A DNA stretch of 64,000 nt. It comes from Gordonia heveisoli. GTDB taxonomy: Bacteria > Actinomycetota > Actinomycetes > Mycobacteriales > Mycobacteriaceae. Below, piece after piece: positions 62,353-64,000 of this stretch (positions are counted from its first letter, which is position 1; every line of letters starts with the position of its first letter). A model generated the notes under the pieces. The model was given only the letters and a program-made list of their open reading frames with translations, searched no databases and had not been told where the DNA came from. A program made the position numbers and the translations under genes. The stretch spans positions 186,001-250,000 of the forward strand of contig NZ_JASXSH010000002.1 of NCBI RefSeq assembly GCF_030315745.1, read 5' to 3'.

Positions 62353-63321
62353 GTGACTACGACTGGCGCAATCGCAACCGGCATCGCGACCGTGACCAAC
62401 GGCGGCTCCGACGACCTCGGGGTCGTCCTGGACGTCTGGTTCCCGGCACCCGAACTCAGCACTGAGACCACCTCGGAGACGACCTTCCCCGACTCCGCCG
62501 CCGTCCCCGCCGAACTCCGCGAGCTCGTCGGCGTGGATGAGGCCCGCGGGGTGAAGACGATCGCCGTGCGCACCACGATCAGCGATCTGTCGGCAGCCCC
62601 GGTCGACGCCTACGACGTCTACCTGCGCCTGCACCTGCTGTCGCACCGGCTCGTCAAGCCGCACGGCGCCAACCTCGACGGTCAGTTCGGGCTGCTCGCC
62701 AACGTCGTGTGGACCAACCACGGTCCCTGCGCCGTCGACGGTTTCGAGCAGGTACGCGCCAAGCTGCGTGCGCGCGGACCGGTGACCGTGTACTCCATCG
62801 ACAAGTTCCCGCGGATGGTCGACTACGTCGTGCCCGGCGGTGTCCGCATCGGCGACGCCGACCGCGTCCGTCTCGGCGCCCATCTGGCCGCCGGTACCAC
62901 CGTCATGCACGAGGGTTTCGTCAACTTCAACGCGGGCACGCTCGGCTCGTCGATGGTCGAGGGCCGCATCTCCGCGGGCGTCGTCGTTGGCGACGGCTCC
63001 GACATCGGCGGCGGCGCGTCCACCATGGGCACTCTGTCCGGCGGCGGCAAGGAGATCATCGCGCTAGGTAAGCGCTGCCTGCTCGGCGCCAACGCCGGCT
63101 GCGGTATTCCGCTCGGCGACGACTGCGTCATCGAGGCCGGGCTGTACGTGACCGCGGGCACCAAGGTCACCGGACCCGACGGCACCAGCATCAAGGCCCG
63201 CGAACTCGCCGGCCAGTCGAATCTGCTGTTCCGGCGCAACAGCCTGACCGGCGCGGTCGAGGTGGTGCCGTGGAAGGGTGACGGCATCGCCCTCAACGAG
63301 ATGCTGCACAAGCACAACTGA
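62353..63321 (+). CDS. dapD: Tetrahydrodipicolinate N-succinyltransferase
   Basis: A 322-residue DapD of the actinobacterial type. An N-terminal domain ([16 protein letters not shown] and [24 protein letters not shown]) leads to a left-handed beta-helix with [64 protein letters not shown] and [19 protein letters not shown]. It adds succinate to tetrahydrodipicolinate in lysine/DAP synthesis. GTG start, with a leaderless-type -10 hexamer. Homologous to Rv1201c. Confidence 0.95.
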   Translation: MTTTGAIATGIATVTNGGSDDLGVVLDVWFPAPELSTETTSETTFPDSAAVPAELRELVGVDEARGVKTIAVRTTISDLSAAPVDAYDVYLRLHLLSHRLVKPHGANLDGQFGLLANVVWTNHGPCAVDGFEQVRAKLRARGPVTVYSIDKFPRMVDYVVPGGVRIGDADRVRLGAHLAAGTTVMHEGFVNFNAGTLGSSMVEGRISAGVVVGDGSDIGGGASTMGTLSGGGKEIIALGKRCLLGANAGCGIPLGDDCVIEAGLYVTAGTKVTGPDGTSIKARELAGQSNLLFRRNSLTGAVEVVPWKGDGIALNEMLHKHN

Positions 63322-63344
63322 GCCGGTCACGGCCGGAGCGACGA

Positions 63345-63385
63345 CGGCGCCGGTGGGATTCCCGAATGGGATCTCACCGGCGCCG
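63345..63385. terminator. Hairpin between dapD and convergent dapC
   Basis: GGCGCCGGTG (63346-63355) pairs with CACCGGCGCC (63375-63384), one more C-G pair outside, and a partly paired GGGATTCCC/GGGATCT interior. No U-tract. Confidence 0.6.
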
Positions 63386-63411
63386 ATGTCATCTGTGGCG
63401 TTGTGGTCGCG

Positions 63412-64000
63412 TCAGGCGGTCAGCCGCCGTGCGGCCTCGGCGATCCGTTCGTCGGTGGCGGTCAGCGCCATCCGGACGTGGCGGACCCCGGCCGGACCGT
63501 AGAAGTCGCCCGGCGCGGCCAGGATGCCGCGGGCGGCCAACCAGTCCACGGTGTCCCGGCACGGCTCATCCCGGGTGGCCCACAGGTACAGACCGGCCCG
63601 CGACTCGTCGATGCGGAAGCCCGCGTCGAGGACGGCCGTGCGCAGCACCTCCCGGCGGGCGCGGTAGCGCTCGTACTGCGCGCGGATGTGCTCGTCGTCG
63701 GCGAGCGCGGCGGTCATCGCCCCCTGGATCGGGAAGGGCAGCATGAGTCCGGCATGTTTGCGGACCGCCAGCAGTTCGGCGATCAGCTCCCGATCGCCGG
63801 CGAAGAACCCGGCCCGGTAGGACGCCAGGTTGGAGACCTTGGACAGCGAATGCACCGCGATCAGCCCGGTGTGGTCACCATCGCAGACGCGCGGGTCCAG
63901 AATCGACAATGCCTGCTCATCCCAGCAGAGATCGAGATAGCACTCATCGGACACCAGGATCGTGCCGCGTTCCCGCGCCCACTGCACAACCTTGCGCAGA
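63412..64000 (-). CDS. dapC: Succinyldiaminopimelate transaminase, C-terminal part (cut by window edge)
   Basis: The last 196 codons or so of a class I/II PLP aminotransferase. VSDECYLDLCWDEQA holds the Asp/Tyr that contact PLP, SLSKVSNLASYRAGFFAG holds the Schiff-base Lys, and the C-terminal VRHVRMALTATDERIAEAARRL has the substrate-carboxylate Arg. Its neighbours dapD and dapE support the DapC assignment; class alone would not. The N-terminal part is beyond the window; the reading continues open to base 64000. Confidence 0.85.
   Translation of the reverse strand, partial: LRKVVQWARERGTILVSDECYLDLCWDEQALSILDPRVCDGDHTGLIAVHSLSKVSNLASYRAGFFAGDRELIAELLAVRKHAGLMLPFPIQGAMTAALADDEHIRAQYERYRARREVLRTAVLDAGFRIDESRAGLYLWATRDEPCRDTVDWLAARGILAAPGDFYGPAGVRHVRMALTATDERIAEAARRLTA

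Overview
The window is high-GC, densely packed DNA from an actinobacterium of the order Mycobacteriales, and Gordonia or a close relative is the best guess. Supporting this are F420 genes (fbiA, fbiB), WhiB2, methylglucose lipopolysaccharide (MGLP) genes, EccB/EccE, a class Ib nrdHIEF operon and gene order that follows several Mycobacterium tuberculosis blocks. Comparisons with M. tuberculosis locus numbers are from memory, not from a search. No rRNA, tRNA, CRISPR array, insertion sequence or prophage was seen. Most genes are conserved chromosomal genes.

Layout. (1) 1-25.1 kb follows the M. tuberculosis Rv3025c-Rv3044 order: cysteine desulfurase (partial), acyltransferase and GNAT, etfA/etfB, then the MGLP block (methyltransferase, GH57 branching enzyme, GT4 glucosyltransferase, left-handed beta-helix acyltransferase, PQQ-like lipoprotein, THUMP-like methyltransferase), a second methyltransferase, enoyl-CoA hydratase, NUDIX, ABC ATPase, serB, ctaD and fecB. 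AIM24, MpaB-type, Prim-Pol, luciferase-like, cupin and PTH2 genes are interleaved. (2) 25.2-31 kb: carbonic anhydrase, DUF2252, and a HelZ-type SNF2 helicase overlapping a SWIM zinc-finger gene. (3) 31-37 kb: nrdF, nrdE, nrdI, nrdH with a complex upstream regulatory region, then a flavin reductase divergent from a TetR gene (Rv3048c-Rv3055 order). (4) 37.2-42 kb: urate hydroxylase hpxO and a divergent eccB/eccE pair. (5) 42-49.6 kb: manA, TobH-like gene, DUF3499, metallopeptidase-like gene, whiB2, fbiA, fbiB, NUDIX (Rv3255c-Rv3262 order, without manB). (6) 49.6-64 kb: glgC, glgM, a zinc-finger rRNA methyltransferase, DUF3117, DivIVA-like, gpgS, folP2, fadD6, two LOG genes, dapE, DM13, VOC, AraC, dapD and a partial dapC (near Rv1213-Rv1201c order).

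How the genes work together. GlgC and GlgM supply activated glucose and maltose-1-phosphate. GpgS starts MGLP synthesis, and the Rv3030-Rv3037c-like genes elongate, branch, methylate and acylate it. DapD, DapC and DapE are consecutive or near-consecutive steps to meso-diaminopimelate and lysine. EtfAB, EchA and FadD6 serve fatty-acid oxidation. FbiA/FbiB build F420. NrdHIEF makes deoxyribonucleotides.

Expression signals. About twenty starts have a TANNNT -10-like hexamer ending 6-9 nt before the start codon, which suggests leaderless transcripts. Operon junctions commonly use 4-nt NTGA overlaps, including one apparent CTG start (CTGA). The most unusual observations are that CTG start, two minisatellites made from the 3' ends of echA and fadD6 with their stop codons, a 9-codon leader ORF before helZ, and a helically phased array of DnaA-box-like motifs next to paired NrdR boxes upstream of nrdH. 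I did not find a convincing new multi-gene defence or mobile system.
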